DNA of 64,000 nt, taken from Flavicella marina (GTDB taxonomy: Bacteria > Bacteroidota > Bacteroidia > Flavobacteriales > Flavobacteriaceae). Positions within the stretch are counted from its first letter, which is position 1. Each line of letters opens with the position of its first letter. Both the position numbers and the translations under genes were made by a program. The stretch spans positions 62,001-126,000 of the forward strand of contig NZ_VYVA01000003.1 of NCBI RefSeq assembly GCF_009193215.1. Reading direction: 5' to 3'. Under the pieces are notes generated by a model. That model was not told the origin of the DNA and did not search any database. It saw only the letters and a program-made list of their open reading frames with translations. Positions 25,923 to 35,194 of the stretch are shown one piece after another.

Positions 25923-25930
25923 CAAATTTA
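25923..25930 (-). promoter_or_regulatory. Candidate -7 element of lpdA
   Basis: The minus strand reads TAAATTTG, matching TAnnTTTG, 25 bases upstream of the lpdA ATG. No -33 TTG at standard spacing. Confidence 0.4.
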
Positions 25931-26071
25931 AATAAAACGTTTTAAGGGACTTGTGTAAAAATTGTAATAATTGTATATAAATTATACAAATCTGTTAGAA
26001 ATAAAACTCGGTTTTATGGGATATACAAATCAATCTTGATAATTTTTAGAAGTACAGAGTACTTGTTTTTG

Positions 26072-26079
26072 TAGTTTTG
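26072..26079 (+). promoter_or_regulatory. Candidate -7 element of the HTCS gene
   Basis: TAGTTTTG matches TAnnTTTG and lies 40 bases before the HTCS ATG at 26120. The rest of the 222-bp gap to lpdA is AT-rich and holds nothing else recognised. Confidence 0.4.
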
Positions 26080-26119
26080 TCTACTTTTAGTATTTTAAAG
26101 ATTCAAATGATAGCACTAT

Positions 26120-29100
26120 ATGAGACAGAAATTTTCAACCGTATGTTTACTGACTTTTCTTATTGTTTTTTGTGGTTTCGCTCAGAACTCTTATGATTTT
26201 GAAAAGTTAGATGCTGAGAATGGAATTTCGCAAAGTATCATATACAACTTGCAACAAGATAAAACCGGAAATATTTGGATGGCAACCGAAGAAGGTGTTG
26301 TAAAATACAATTCGGTATTTTCAGATTCATATACGAGACGTAAGGGATTGCCCAAAGAAGTTGGAAATCGAGTGAATACGTTATTTATTGATTCTGAAGA
26401 CAGAATTTGGCTCGGTATTGATAAAGGTATTTGTTTGTATGACGCACAATTTGACACGTTCAAATATATAGTTGCAAATAGTGCTAAAAAGCCATTAGGG
26501 GTAAGAAGTATCTGTGAAGACATTAACGGGAAAATTTGGATTGGTGCTTACAACGGTTTGTGGTCGTATGAACCTGAATCGACAGAGTTTGTTAACAAAA
26601 CAGAACAAAGTAAAGATAAAGTAAGCATACAAACACTGTTTTCGAGTATCAATGAAACGTTGCTACTTGGAACTTCGAACGGATTGTATGTCTATGAAAT
26701 TCAAAAAGAGGTTTTGCGTAAAGTAACAGAGAAACCATTAAACATATTGTCGATAATCCGCAACAAGAGTGATTATTTATTAGGGACGAAAGGTAGTGGT
26801 TTGTTTAAAATCGACAATCGATTTAATCAATTAAATAAAGTACAAAACATACAAGCAAACCATCCGATTCGTGTAATTAGCAAAGATGTTTCTGGAGAAT
26901 TTCTAGTAGGTACAGATGGTGCAGGTGTTTTTGCGTTGAATAGTGATTACCAATTAGTGAAGCATTATTCACATGACGAAGATAGAGTGAATTCATTATC
27001 TAGTGATGGGGTTTATGATATCATTGTTGATAGACAAGGTATATTATGGGTAGCAACTTATGGCGGAGGGGTGAATTATATCGATAAGTCGAAGGCGATA
27101 TTCAAAAAAATAAAACATGAGCCTAATGAGCTGAACAGTATTAAAAATAGTTTTACACGATCTATTGAAGAAGACATCTATGGAAGGTTGTGGTTCGGAA
27201 CTAAAAAAGGAGTGAGCATTCTGAATCCAAAGACCAATAATTGGATTCATATAGAAAATCTTAATGACATCGTTTTAACAATCGAAAGCGATGGAAAGAC
27301 CATGTGGTTAGGAACGTTTAACAATGGCGTGTTTAAAATTCATGTAGATACCTTAAAGATTTCTTCGGTAGATTTAGAACTTCGAAAAGTATATGTGATA
27401 TACAAAGATTCTGAAGAAAATATGTGGATCGGTGGTATAGAAGGCGATTTGATAAAACTAGATAAAAATGGTGAAGTAGTTAGTTTTCCGATTAGAGATG
27501 TACGATCTGTATTAGAATTTAAAAAATCGATTATCATTGCAGGTAGGGTTGGTGTTACTGTGATAAAAGAAGATAAAATTGTGAATCAGAACATCATTAA
27601 AAAAATTAGTGATGATTTAAGTCTTGCTACAATAAACGCAATCGTTCCTCATTCTAAAAACGAAGTGTTAATTGCCACAAATGGAGGCGGATTGTTGATT
27701 TACAATAATGACAAAAAATCTTTCCATCGGTTGGCCAGAGAAGCAGGTATGCCATCAGATATTATTCAAGGCGTGATATCGTACAAGGATAATGAAATAT
27801 GGGCAAGTACAACAAAAGGTTTGGCTCGAATCAGAACGTTTGAAAAAGATACTGTGGTACATGTGTTTGACAAAAATGATGGATTGTCGAGTACAGAATT
27901 TAACTACGGAAGTTATAAAGAAGTCCATGGTGGGTTATTGGCTTTTGGTGGAATTGACGGCGTTACAATTTTTGATCCGAGTAAAATAAAAAGAAAAGAG
28001 GCCAGTCTGCCAAATATAGTTTTCGACGAGTTTAGTGTGTTCAACAAGGTAATAGCTCCAACGGACTCAATTTTAAAAGGACATATCAACACTGTAAAAC
28101 AAATCGATCTTAAATACCGTCAAAACTCAATTACATTAAAATACTTAGGGGTGTCAAATATGGGGGCTTCCAAAATTAAATATTCATGGAAACTCGATGG
28201 GTTTTCAGAAGAATGGTCTGCTCCGGAAACCAACCGACAAGTAAATTTTACCAATTTGAGTTTTGGAGATTATATTTTTCGAGTGAAAGCTTCAAATGGT
28301 TTTGGTGAATGGGGTCTTGAACGCAATATTCGTATCAAAGTAAAACGACCATGGTGGGCAACTACTACCGCATATTTCATCTATTTCTTTTTGGTGATAG
28401 TGATTTTTGTAGTGACTATTTATTTTACTCAATTTATAGTTAGCAAGCGCAACGCTGATGAACAAATAGAATTTTTTAACAATCTTACCCATGAAATAAG
28501 AACCCCGTTAACAATTCTTTTATCATCACTAGATTCAGTATCAGATAATACAGAGCAAGAAGCCAATAATCAAGTGAAAAAAACCATTACTCGTTTGAAT
28601 GCATTATTTGAGCAAATGTTGAATTTTAGAAAATCTACTTCTGTCAACCCTATTAAAAATGTCGCTAAAATCCCACTTGAAAAGCATATCAAAGAATTAG
28701 TATTAAATTTTAAACCACTATTAGAAGAATACAATATTGAATTAAAAATCAATAACAAATGGAAGAAAGATATCTTTTATTTTGATAAAGAAACCTTAAA
28801 CAAAATAGTTTTTAATTTAATTTCAAATGCAGTAAAGTATTCAAAAAAAGGAGGTTCGATAGATGTTTTGGTAAAGCCAACTGGAACCAAACAACTGCTT
28901 ATTCAAGTTAAGGATACGGGTATTGGGATTCCAAAAGACCAACAAAAATTTATTTTAAAACGTTTTTACCGAGCGAGAAATGTTGTGAATAGCCAAAAAC
29001 CAGGTACAGGTTTAGGTTTGATGATGGTAAAAAATTTAGTTGAGAAATTAAATGGAAGTATTTCATTTGATAGTGAAGAAAATGTAGGAACTACTTTTAA

Positions 29101-29977
29101 GGTTGTTATTCCGAATCTTGAGAATTTGTATCAAGATTCTGCAGTTTTACCCGAAAGTTTTCAAAAAGAATTCACGATTAACGAGCAAACAGATATTGAA
29201 GAATTTAGTGATCGAACTATATTAATTGTTGAAGATAACAATGAACTAAGATCTTTGTTGGCAAAAAGTTTGGGTACGTATTTTCAAGTGCATGAAGCTT
29301 CAAATGGTAAAGAAGGACTCGAGTTGGCAGGTCAAGTATTTCCTGATATTATTTTGACAGATTTAATCATGCCAGAGATGGATGGTATGCAAATGGCTAA
29401 AGAATTGCTCAATGATATCAATCTAAATCATATTCCTGTTTTTATGATGACCGTGTTGAATAATTCTGAATTGAAGATCGAAAGTATTGAAAGCGGAATT
29501 TCGGAGTACATAGAAAAGCCATTAGACATCAACTTATTACTTGCAAAAATTACAAATACCCTTAGTTGGCAAAATAAATTGCGTAAAAAATATGTACACC
29601 AATCAGAAAAAGATACGGCAACCCAATATAGAAATTCTAAAGATGAAAGTTTCATAACTAATTTAGAGAGTATTTTATTGACAAATATTTCTGATACAAC
29701 TTTTTCTGTACATGAATTATGTGACCGAGTAGGAATGAGTAGAACTTCTCTTTACATGAAGTTGAAGAACTTAATTGATCTTTCGCCACAAGACTTTATC
29801 ATTCATACCAAACTGAAATATGGAAAGAGTTTATTGATCAGAGGAGGAATGAGTGTAAAAGAAATTGCGTACCAATCTGGTTTTTCAAACCCCAAGTACT
29901 TTAGTACTTCATTTAAGAAGTTTTATGGCGAATCACCCACTTCTTTTTTGAGTAGATTGAAGGATGAAGATTCTTAA
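26120..29977 (+). CDS. Hybrid two-component system regulator (HTCS) of the PUL
   Basis: This 1285-residue one-protein sensor/regulator spans the inner membrane. After a signal peptide (residues 1-21) come about 650 residues of periplasmic Reg_prop propeller repeats (DKTGNIWMATEEGVVKYN and similar), a Y_Y_Y domain (KYSWKLDGFSEEWS, about 690-750) and a TM segment near 755-785. A HisKA domain follows with phospho-acceptor His791 (NLTHEIRTPL), then HATPase (DTGIGIP, GTGLGL), a receiver domain with Asp1081 (ILTDLIMPEMDG) and an AraC-type HTH (about 1190-1285). It binds an oligosaccharide and activates the PUL. susC follows immediately, and the repeated element upstream of susC, GH3 and later genes is its likely target. 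Confidence 0.95.
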   Translation: MRQKFSTVCLLTFLIVFCGFAQNSYDFEKLDAENGISQSIIYNLQQDKTGNIWMATEEGVVKYNSVFSDSYTRRKGLPKEVGNRVNTLFIDSEDRIWLGIDKGICLYDAQFDTFKYIVANSAKKPLGVRSICEDINGKIWIGAYNGLWSYEPESTEFVNKTEQSKDKVSIQTLFSSINETLLLGTSNGLYVYEIQKEVLRKVTEKPLNILSIIRNKSDYLLGTKGSGLFKIDNRFNQLNKVQNIQANHPIRVISKDVSGEFLVGTDGAGVFALNSDYQLVKHYSHDEDRVNSLSSDGVYDIIVDRQGILWVATYGGGVNYIDKSKAIFKKIKHEPNELNSIKNSFTRSIEEDIYGRLWFGTKKGVSILNPKTNNWIHIENLNDIVLTIESDGKTMWLGTFNNGVFKIHVDTLKISSVDLELRKVYVIYKDSEENMWIGGIEGDLIKLDKNGEVVSFPIRDVRSVLEFKKSIIIAGRVGVTVIKEDKIVNQNIIKKISDDLSLATINAIVPHSKNEVLIATNGGGLLIYNNDKKSFHRLAREAGMPSDIIQGVISYKDNEIWASTTKGLARIRTFEKDTVVHVFDKNDGLSSTEFNYGSYKEVHGGLLAFGGIDGVTIFDPSKIKRKEASLPNIVFDEFSVFNKVIAPTDSILKGHINTVKQIDLKYRQNSITLKYLGVSNMGASKIKYSWKLDGFSEEWSAPETNRQVNFTNLSFGDYIFRVKASNGFGEWGLERNIRIKVKRPWWATTTAYFIYFFLVIVIFVVTIYFTQFIVSKRNADEQIEFFNNLTHEIRTPLTILLSSLDSVSDNTEQEANNQVKKTITRLNALFEQMLNFRKSTSVNPIKNVAKIPLEKHIKELVLNFKPLLEEYNIELKINNKWKKDIFYFDKETLNKIVFNLISNAVKYSKKGGSIDVLVKPTGTKQLLIQVKDTGIGIPKDQQKFILKRFYRARNVVNSQKPGTGLGLMMVKNLVEKLNGSISFDSEENVGTTFKVVIPNLENLYQDSAVLPESFQKEFTINEQTDIEEFSDRTILIVEDNNELRSLLAKSLGTYFQVHEASNGKEGLELAGQVFPDIILTDLIMPEMDGMQMAKELLNDINLNHIPVFMMTVLNNSELKIESIESGISEYIEKPLDINLLLAKITNTLSWQNKLRKKYVHQSEKDTATQYRNSKDESFITNLESILLTNISDTTFSVHELCDRVGMSRTSLYMKLKNLIDLSPQDFIIHTKLKYGKSLLIRGGMSVKEIAYQSGFSNPKYFSTSFKKFYGESPTSFLSRLKDEDS

Positions 29978-29992
29978 AGAATCCTTTTTTTT
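29969..29992 (+). terminator. Terminator overlapping the HTCS stop codon
   Basis: GATTCT-taa-AGAATC forms a 6-bp stem whose loop is the HTCS stop codon TAA, followed by CC and an eight-T run. It would isolate the regulator transcript from susC. Confidence 0.6.
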
Positions 29993-30041
29993 CAAATTTT
30001 TCAGTTATATTTAGTAGGTTAATCCTACGTAAAATAAGGGT

Positions 30042-30134
30042 TTGACGATTAGTATACCTATTCAGATGTTTAGCGTACCTCGTTGCTGTCTTTGTAGTGT
30101 ACTTTAGTAAACTAAACCAAATCAATATTTTGAC
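30042..30134 (+). promoter_or_regulatory. Putative HTCS-responsive element upstream of susC (site 1)
   Basis: Block 1 (30042-30081) starts TTGACGATT and contains TATACC, ATTCAGAT and ACCTC. Block 2 (30099-30134) contains TTTAGT, ACCAAAT and AATATTTT, just before the susC ATG. Both blocks recur ungapped upstream of the GH3 gene: 31/40 and 28/36 identical by eye, with an unconserved 17-base spacer of the same length. Confidence 0.7.
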
Positions 30135-30135
30135 A

Positions 30136-33100
30136 ATGAAAAATTTTACAAGTGTTTTTCTCGTGTTTTTTCTTTCAATTTCGATGTATGCTCAAGTGAA
30201 TGTGCATGGTGTTGTAAAAGACAATAACGGGGAACCTTTGCCAGGAGCAACTGTTTTAGAAAAAGGGGCGCCAAATGGAACTACTACCGATTTTGACGGA
30301 AATTTTGAAATAACCACTCGAAATGAAACTGCAAAATTATTAATCAGTTTTGTTGGGTTCGAAACAAAGGAAATTTCGGTAACTACAAAAGAAACTATCG
30401 AAATACAGTTAGCGTTGAGTTCAGAATCGTTAGAAGAGGTTGTGGTAATTGGGTATGGTACATCTACAAAATCTGATGTAACTGCTTCAATAACTACTGT
30501 AAAACCAATAACAGATGACAAAGCTGGAGTTGCAGCTGTAGAATCTTTACTTCGAGGAACTTCTGGAATGAATGTAGTATCGAATGGTGAACCAGGAGCT
30601 GCTGTTTCTATTAATATTAGAGGGGTTTCAAGTTTAACCGGTTCCAATCAACCTTTGTATGTGATTGATGGAATTGTAATGGATAGCTCACAAGAATTTT
30701 TAACAGATCCTACCAACTTTCAAGGTGCTAGTAAAAGTGGTATTGGAGGTGTTGCTCCAGAAGATATCGAGTCTATTCAAATTTTGAAAGATGCATCAGC
30801 TACTGCGATTTATGGTTCTTTAGGTGCGAATGGGGTAATATTAATTTCTACCAAGCAAGGAAAACTTGGAGCACCAAAATTCAATTTTTCTACGAGTACT
30901 ACAGTAGGACAACCAATTCTACCGTATAAAATTTTAGATACAGAGCAGTTTGTAGCACATGCAAATGATAAATATCGTTTGAACCCAGATTCAAACGCTG
31001 GGCCTGAGTACCAATATCCAGATGGAAGATTCCCTTTTGAGATTAGAGAAGATGGATTGTACAATTTTATCGCGAATAGAGATGACGATAATGATGGAGA
31101 GTTAGATTTGATTGGTATTTATGAACCAATGGATTGGACGAGTTTGTACAGAACAACGTATTCTACGAATACTAGATTTACAGCATCTGGAGGTACTGAG
31201 AATACGAAGTACTATAGTTCTGTGGGATACTTGTCTCAAGAAGGAGTGTTGGCAAATGCATATTTGAATAAATTAGATTTGAATATCAATGGAACACATA
31301 GAATAAACAAAAACCTGAAATTAGGGGCGAAAGTAGCCTACAGTCACACGGTCAATTCACTGCCTGGAGGAAGTGGGTCGAACGCTGGTGAAATAAATTC
31401 AGTTTACCGTCATATCAATGATAATTTTCCACTAGAATTAAGAGAAGACTTAGCACCATTGGGTGATGAAAGATTTCGATTGACTCCTAGAGGTTGGGTC
31501 GAAGACTATGACAATATCTCAACAGAAAACCGTGTAATTGGAAATTTTTCAGTTGACTATAAGTTGAGAAACGACTTGGTGTACAATTTTAAGTTTGGTG
31601 GAGATTATAGAGATGCTGTTGGACATATTTGGCAAGGAATTTCAACAAATGCAGGGAATAATAGAGACGGTAGATATGCAATTTCTAAGTTGAATAGATT
31701 TTCATACAATATTGATCAAACCTTGACTTATAGACCTAAGGCCATTGGAAATCACCGCTATTCGATTTTAGGAGGTATTGTTTACAATCATACCAATTCA
31801 GAAAAAAATTATACACGAGCATCTAATTATTCCCCAGAAGGGCAAGCGAATAGAGGGAGAGATTTTTTTGGAGCTTCAATTATTGAAGATACAGTATACA
31901 ATTTTGGACCCGAAAGAATGTTGTCTTTTTTAGGAAGAGCAACGTATGGATATAAAAACAGGTATAAACTTTCTGCATCACTTAGATACGATGGTTCTAG
32001 TAAATTTATAGGAAAGAATAGATACGGTTTATTCCCTGCAATTAGTGCGGCTTGGGAAATCCATAAAGAATCGTTTATCAGTAACTCAGATACACCAATT
32101 AATGAGTTGAAGTTGAGAGTAGGTTATGGTGAAACCGGAAATCAAAGAGTAGGAAATAATTTGACTTTTGTAAACTATAGAATCTCTCCTGAAGGTTATG
32201 CTGCTGCTAATAAAGATTTAGAATTAGCGTACGAAAAAACAAATATTGCAAGTAAAGACCTTACTTGGGAAACGCAAAAACAATTCAACACAGGTTTAGA
32301 TTTAGGAATGTTTAATGGACGATTGAATGTTACAGTAGATGCATATGATAAAACTTCGGATGACTTGTTAAATACCTTAAGTATCGGTGGAAGTGCTGGT
32401 GATGATGCCATCGTAATTAACCAAGGAGGATTGAACAATAGAGGGGTTGAAGTTGCTATTAACGGAGACGTACTTAGAACAGAAGATTTTACATGGAATC
32501 TTTTTGGTACATATTCTATCAACAAAATTGAAATTCAAAACTTAGGTTTAGAGAAAGCTCATTTTGGTTCTGCAGGTGAATTTGTTGGGTACTATGGAAG
32601 ACCAATCCAAGTGTCGAACACCAATACAGTACCAATGAACCTTTATTTAGAAGGTGAGGCTCCAGGTTTGTTATTTGGATTTGAAACAGACGGTGTAGTA
32701 ACTGCTGATGATATCGCTGCAGGAACTCCTACCATCTTTGGTAATCCTGCGGAAGAGGGATTCTATAAGATAGCCGATAAAAATGGCGATGGTAATATTA
32801 CCAACGAAGATAAAGTGATTATAGGTGATCCGAATCCAGATTTTATTTATTCTTTCGGAACTAATATTAATTTTAAAAGATGGTCATTGAGTGCGAATTT
32901 CTACGGAGTAGTAGGGAATGATATTTACAATGCCAATTATCTGACTGAAAATTACAGTGCAGAAAATAGGTGGAACAATACACGTCTGGACTATGAACTA
33001 AATCGATATAGTAGTTCTAATACTTCAGGAACGTTGCCAGATGTTAATTTGCAAAAAGCAACATTGGATCAGGCGGGTGTATTAGATGTCGCTGTTTCCG

Positions 33101-33339
33101 ATGGTAGTTATTTACGATTGCAAAATTTGAATGTAGGGTATACTTTCCCAATGAATAGAAGTGGAATTACGAGTATCAAAGTTTTTGGATCTATGAGTAA
33201 TGTGTTTACCATTACCAATTACAATGGTGTAGAACCAGAAATTTCATCGTTACGATTTACTCCAGGAGTAGCAGGGGTTGATATCGCAACACCTCCAAAT
33301 CAAAGATCAGTAACAATTGGTGGAGCATTAACATTTTAA
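30136..33339 (+). CDS. SusC-like TonB-dependent outer-membrane glycan transporter
   Basis: The ATG at 30136 gives a 1067-residue protein with signal peptide MKNFTSVFLVFF...MYAQ. Residues about 22-105 are the carboxypeptidase-regulatory-like domain (GVVKDNNGEPLPGATV), followed by LEEVVVIGYGT and the plug (about 115-225, with VIDGI and ASATAIYGSLGANGVI). A 22-strand barrel then ends in a terminal Phe (GGALTF). It imports oligosaccharides with the SusD partner encoded 12 bp downstream. DKNGDGNITNEDK is the usual calcium-loop insertion of this family. Confidence 0.96.
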   Translation: MKNFTSVFLVFFLSISMYAQVNVHGVVKDNNGEPLPGATVLEKGAPNGTTTDFDGNFEITTRNETAKLLISFVGFETKEISVTTKETIEIQLALSSESLEEVVVIGYGTSTKSDVTASITTVKPITDDKAGVAAVESLLRGTSGMNVVSNGEPGAAVSINIRGVSSLTGSNQPLYVIDGIVMDSSQEFLTDPTNFQGASKSGIGGVAPEDIESIQILKDASATAIYGSLGANGVILISTKQGKLGAPKFNFSTSTTVGQPILPYKILDTEQFVAHANDKYRLNPDSNAGPEYQYPDGRFPFEIREDGLYNFIANRDDDNDGELDLIGIYEPMDWTSLYRTTYSTNTRFTASGGTENTKYYSSVGYLSQEGVLANAYLNKLDLNINGTHRINKNLKLGAKVAYSHTVNSLPGGSGSNAGEINSVYRHINDNFPLELREDLAPLGDERFRLTPRGWVEDYDNISTENRVIGNFSVDYKLRNDLVYNFKFGGDYRDAVGHIWQGISTNAGNNRDGRYAISKLNRFSYNIDQTLTYRPKAIGNHRYSILGGIVYNHTNSEKNYTRASNYSPEGQANRGRDFFGASIIEDTVYNFGPERMLSFLGRATYGYKNRYKLSASLRYDGSSKFIGKNRYGLFPAISAAWEIHKESFISNSDTPINELKLRVGYGETGNQRVGNNLTFVNYRISPEGYAAANKDLELAYEKTNIASKDLTWETQKQFNTGLDLGMFNGRLNVTVDAYDKTSDDLLNTLSIGGSAGDDAIVINQGGLNNRGVEVAINGDVLRTEDFTWNLFGTYSINKIEIQNLGLEKAHFGSAGEFVGYYGRPIQVSNTNTVPMNLYLEGEAPGLLFGFETDGVVTADDIAAGTPTIFGNPAEEGFYKIADKNGDGNITNEDKVIIGDPNPDFIYSFGTNINFKRWSLSANFYGVVGNDIYNANYLTENYSAENRWNNTRLDYELNRYSSSNTSGTLPDVNLQKATLDQAGVLDVAVSDGSYLRLQNLNVGYTFPMNRSGITSIKVFGSMSNVFTITNYNGVEPEISSLRFTPGVAGVDIATPPNQRSVTIGGALTF

Positions 33340-33351
33340 AAATTGAAAATT

Positions 33352-34983
33352 ATGAAGTATTTATATATAATAGTATTCGTATGTACACAGTTTCTAGTTT
33401 CATGTGATGAAATTTTAGATGTAAGTGACGATCTAGCTGAATTGGGAGCTTTAAACAAAGAGTTGTTGTATTCTTCAGAAGAAAATATTGAATCTGTAGT
33501 AAACGGAGTATATGCAAAATATGCCTCTGAATTTTACAACGGTGGAAATTTCTATCAAATGACAAGCGCGCACACACCTTATTTTTCAAGTTCGGGTGCA
33601 AAAGGTTTGGAATATGGAAAATTTGATATTTCCTCTTCATCAAAATCTTTAAATGATACTTGGGTAGAAATTTATAGTTGTGTCGATCATACAAATCACT
33701 TGATTGAAAATTTAAATCTGTTGGCACCGAATTTTTCTACAACACCTAGAAATTTAGGGCAAGCATATTTTATTAGAGCAATTACCTATTTCGACTTGGT
33801 TAGAGTATGGGGAGAGGTTCCTTTAAGAACGGTTCCAGCGGAGCAAGCTACTTTGTTTTTACCAAAATCATCAAAACAAGAGATTTACGACCAAATCATA
33901 GCAGATTTAACAAAGGCAACAGAATTGTTACCTGAACAAGAATATATTGTAGGTAGGCCACTTTCGTATGCGGCTTATGGTTATTTAGCAAAAGTATATA
34001 TGCAAATGGCAACTGAAACGACGTTGTCAGGAACTGCTGAGCAATATTGGGATTTGGCATATCAAAACGCAAAAGAAGTATTTGATAATGGGCCTTATAG
34101 TCTTGTTCCTTCTTATGAAGATTTGTTTGCCGAAGGAAACGAAAACACATCGGAAAGTATTTTTGAAATTCAATATACTGCTACGGGAACTTCAACAAAA
34201 AGTGGACAACATTCTACAACTACAGCTCCTGCAAAGTCAATTTATAACAGAAGAGCAAATGGAGGTAATTTAAGAGTGAATAGGTTGGCATTGCACGATC
34301 ATTATTTAGATTATAATATTGGTATCACAGATACACATCCCGATCCAAGAAGAACAGTTTCTTACGTTTCTGAAGAATATACTGAGATCATTGCTCCTTT
34401 CAAAAAAAGAAAAATTTATCCAGTTCAATTTTCGGGAGGTTTTGCTGTGAACTGGTTGAAAAAATACCAAGAGGTAGAAAATACGAATATCAATTCGAGT
34501 AGAAATCGAATGATCTTTAGGTATGCAGATTTATTATTGATGTTGGCAGAAATTGAAAACGAACGTGGAAATTACCAACCTGCAAAAGATTATGTAAAAC
34601 TTGTGTTAGACAGAGCAAATACAACTTTGTATGATTTGTCTGGTATTCAAAGTTTGGTAGGTGGTGATGATTTACGTCAAAGAATTTTAGTGGAAAGAGT
34701 ATATGAGCTATTGGGAGAAGGACACGAATGGTTCGATATGAGAAGGCAAACTGTAGGAGGTGTTTCTTTACTTGAAAATAGAATTTTAAGAAGACAAGCT
34801 TTGATGACAGGTGACGATTTGTTCGATACTAAAAACAAAACAAATTTTCACGAAACATGGAATCCTGATTTGTCACACGTGACTGGAGATAACCTGATTA
34901 AAAATATGAGGTTTCCGATTCCAGATAATGAGATTGTCGGAAACAATGCACTTACCAATAGTGATCAAAACGAAGGGTATTAA
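33352..34983 (+). CDS. SusD-like surface glycan-binding lipoprotein
   Basis: The start is the ATG at 33352; an in-frame TTG at 33343 is not needed. The 543-residue lipoprotein (VCTQFLVSCDE) has the SusD TPR-rich helical fold: RAITYFDLVRVWGEVPL, AYGYLAKVYMQMA, FRYADLLLMLAEIENERG, and the C-terminal RILVERVYELLGEGHEWFDMRR motif. It caps the SusC transporter and delivers glycan. Promoter element site 2 lies in the 211-bp gap after it. Confidence 0.96.
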   Translation: MKYLYIIVFVCTQFLVSCDEILDVSDDLAELGALNKELLYSSEENIESVVNGVYAKYASEFYNGGNFYQMTSAHTPYFSSSGAKGLEYGKFDISSSSKSLNDTWVEIYSCVDHTNHLIENLNLLAPNFSTTPRNLGQAYFIRAITYFDLVRVWGEVPLRTVPAEQATLFLPKSSKQEIYDQIIADLTKATELLPEQEYIVGRPLSYAAYGYLAKVYMQMATETTLSGTAEQYWDLAYQNAKEVFDNGPYSLVPSYEDLFAEGNENTSESIFEIQYTATGTSTKSGQHSTTTAPAKSIYNRRANGGNLRVNRLALHDHYLDYNIGITDTHPDPRRTVSYVSEEYTEIIAPFKKRKIYPVQFSGGFAVNWLKKYQEVENTNINSSRNRMIFRYADLLLMLAEIENERGNYQPAKDYVKLVLDRANTTLYDLSGIQSLVGGDDLRQRILVERVYELLGEGHEWFDMRRQTVGGVSLLENRILRRQALMTGDDLFDTKNKTNFHETWNPDLSHVTGDNLIKNMRFPIPDNEIVGNNALTNSDQNEGY

Positions 34984-35026
34984 TAATTGACCGATATAGG
35001 GTTAGATACTGTCATTACTCATAAAG

Positions 35027-35119
35027 TTGACGATTTCTATACCAATTCAGATACTCTGTGCACCTCAAAACAAGTACAAGAAAGTAATTTAGTGGTCTAG
35101 ACCAAATAAATATTTTAAT
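35027..35119 (+). promoter_or_regulatory. Putative HTCS-responsive element upstream of the GH3-sulfatase operon (site 2)
   Basis: Block 1 (35027-35066) and block 2 (35084-35119) align without gaps to the two blocks upstream of susC; the 17-base spacer is not conserved (2/17). The element ends 75 bases before the GH3 ATG, whereas at susC it ends next to the ATG, so this operon has a longer leader. Confidence 0.7.
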
Positions 35120-35194
35120 CGAGTAGTATTTATCGAATATTTAGAAGTCTGAAAAAATAGAGAGAAGATTTTATCACAGAAAAAACACGAAAGA

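Noticed and set aside
30192-30647. Antisense open frame of 151 codons inside susC
   Set aside because: No ribosome-binding context or recognisable protein pattern; it lies wholly under a strongly conserved SusC plug region.
33350-33727. Antisense open frame of 125 codons inside susD
   Set aside because: Low-complexity Leu/His/Lys composition typical of a shadow frame, opposite an unmistakable SusD start.
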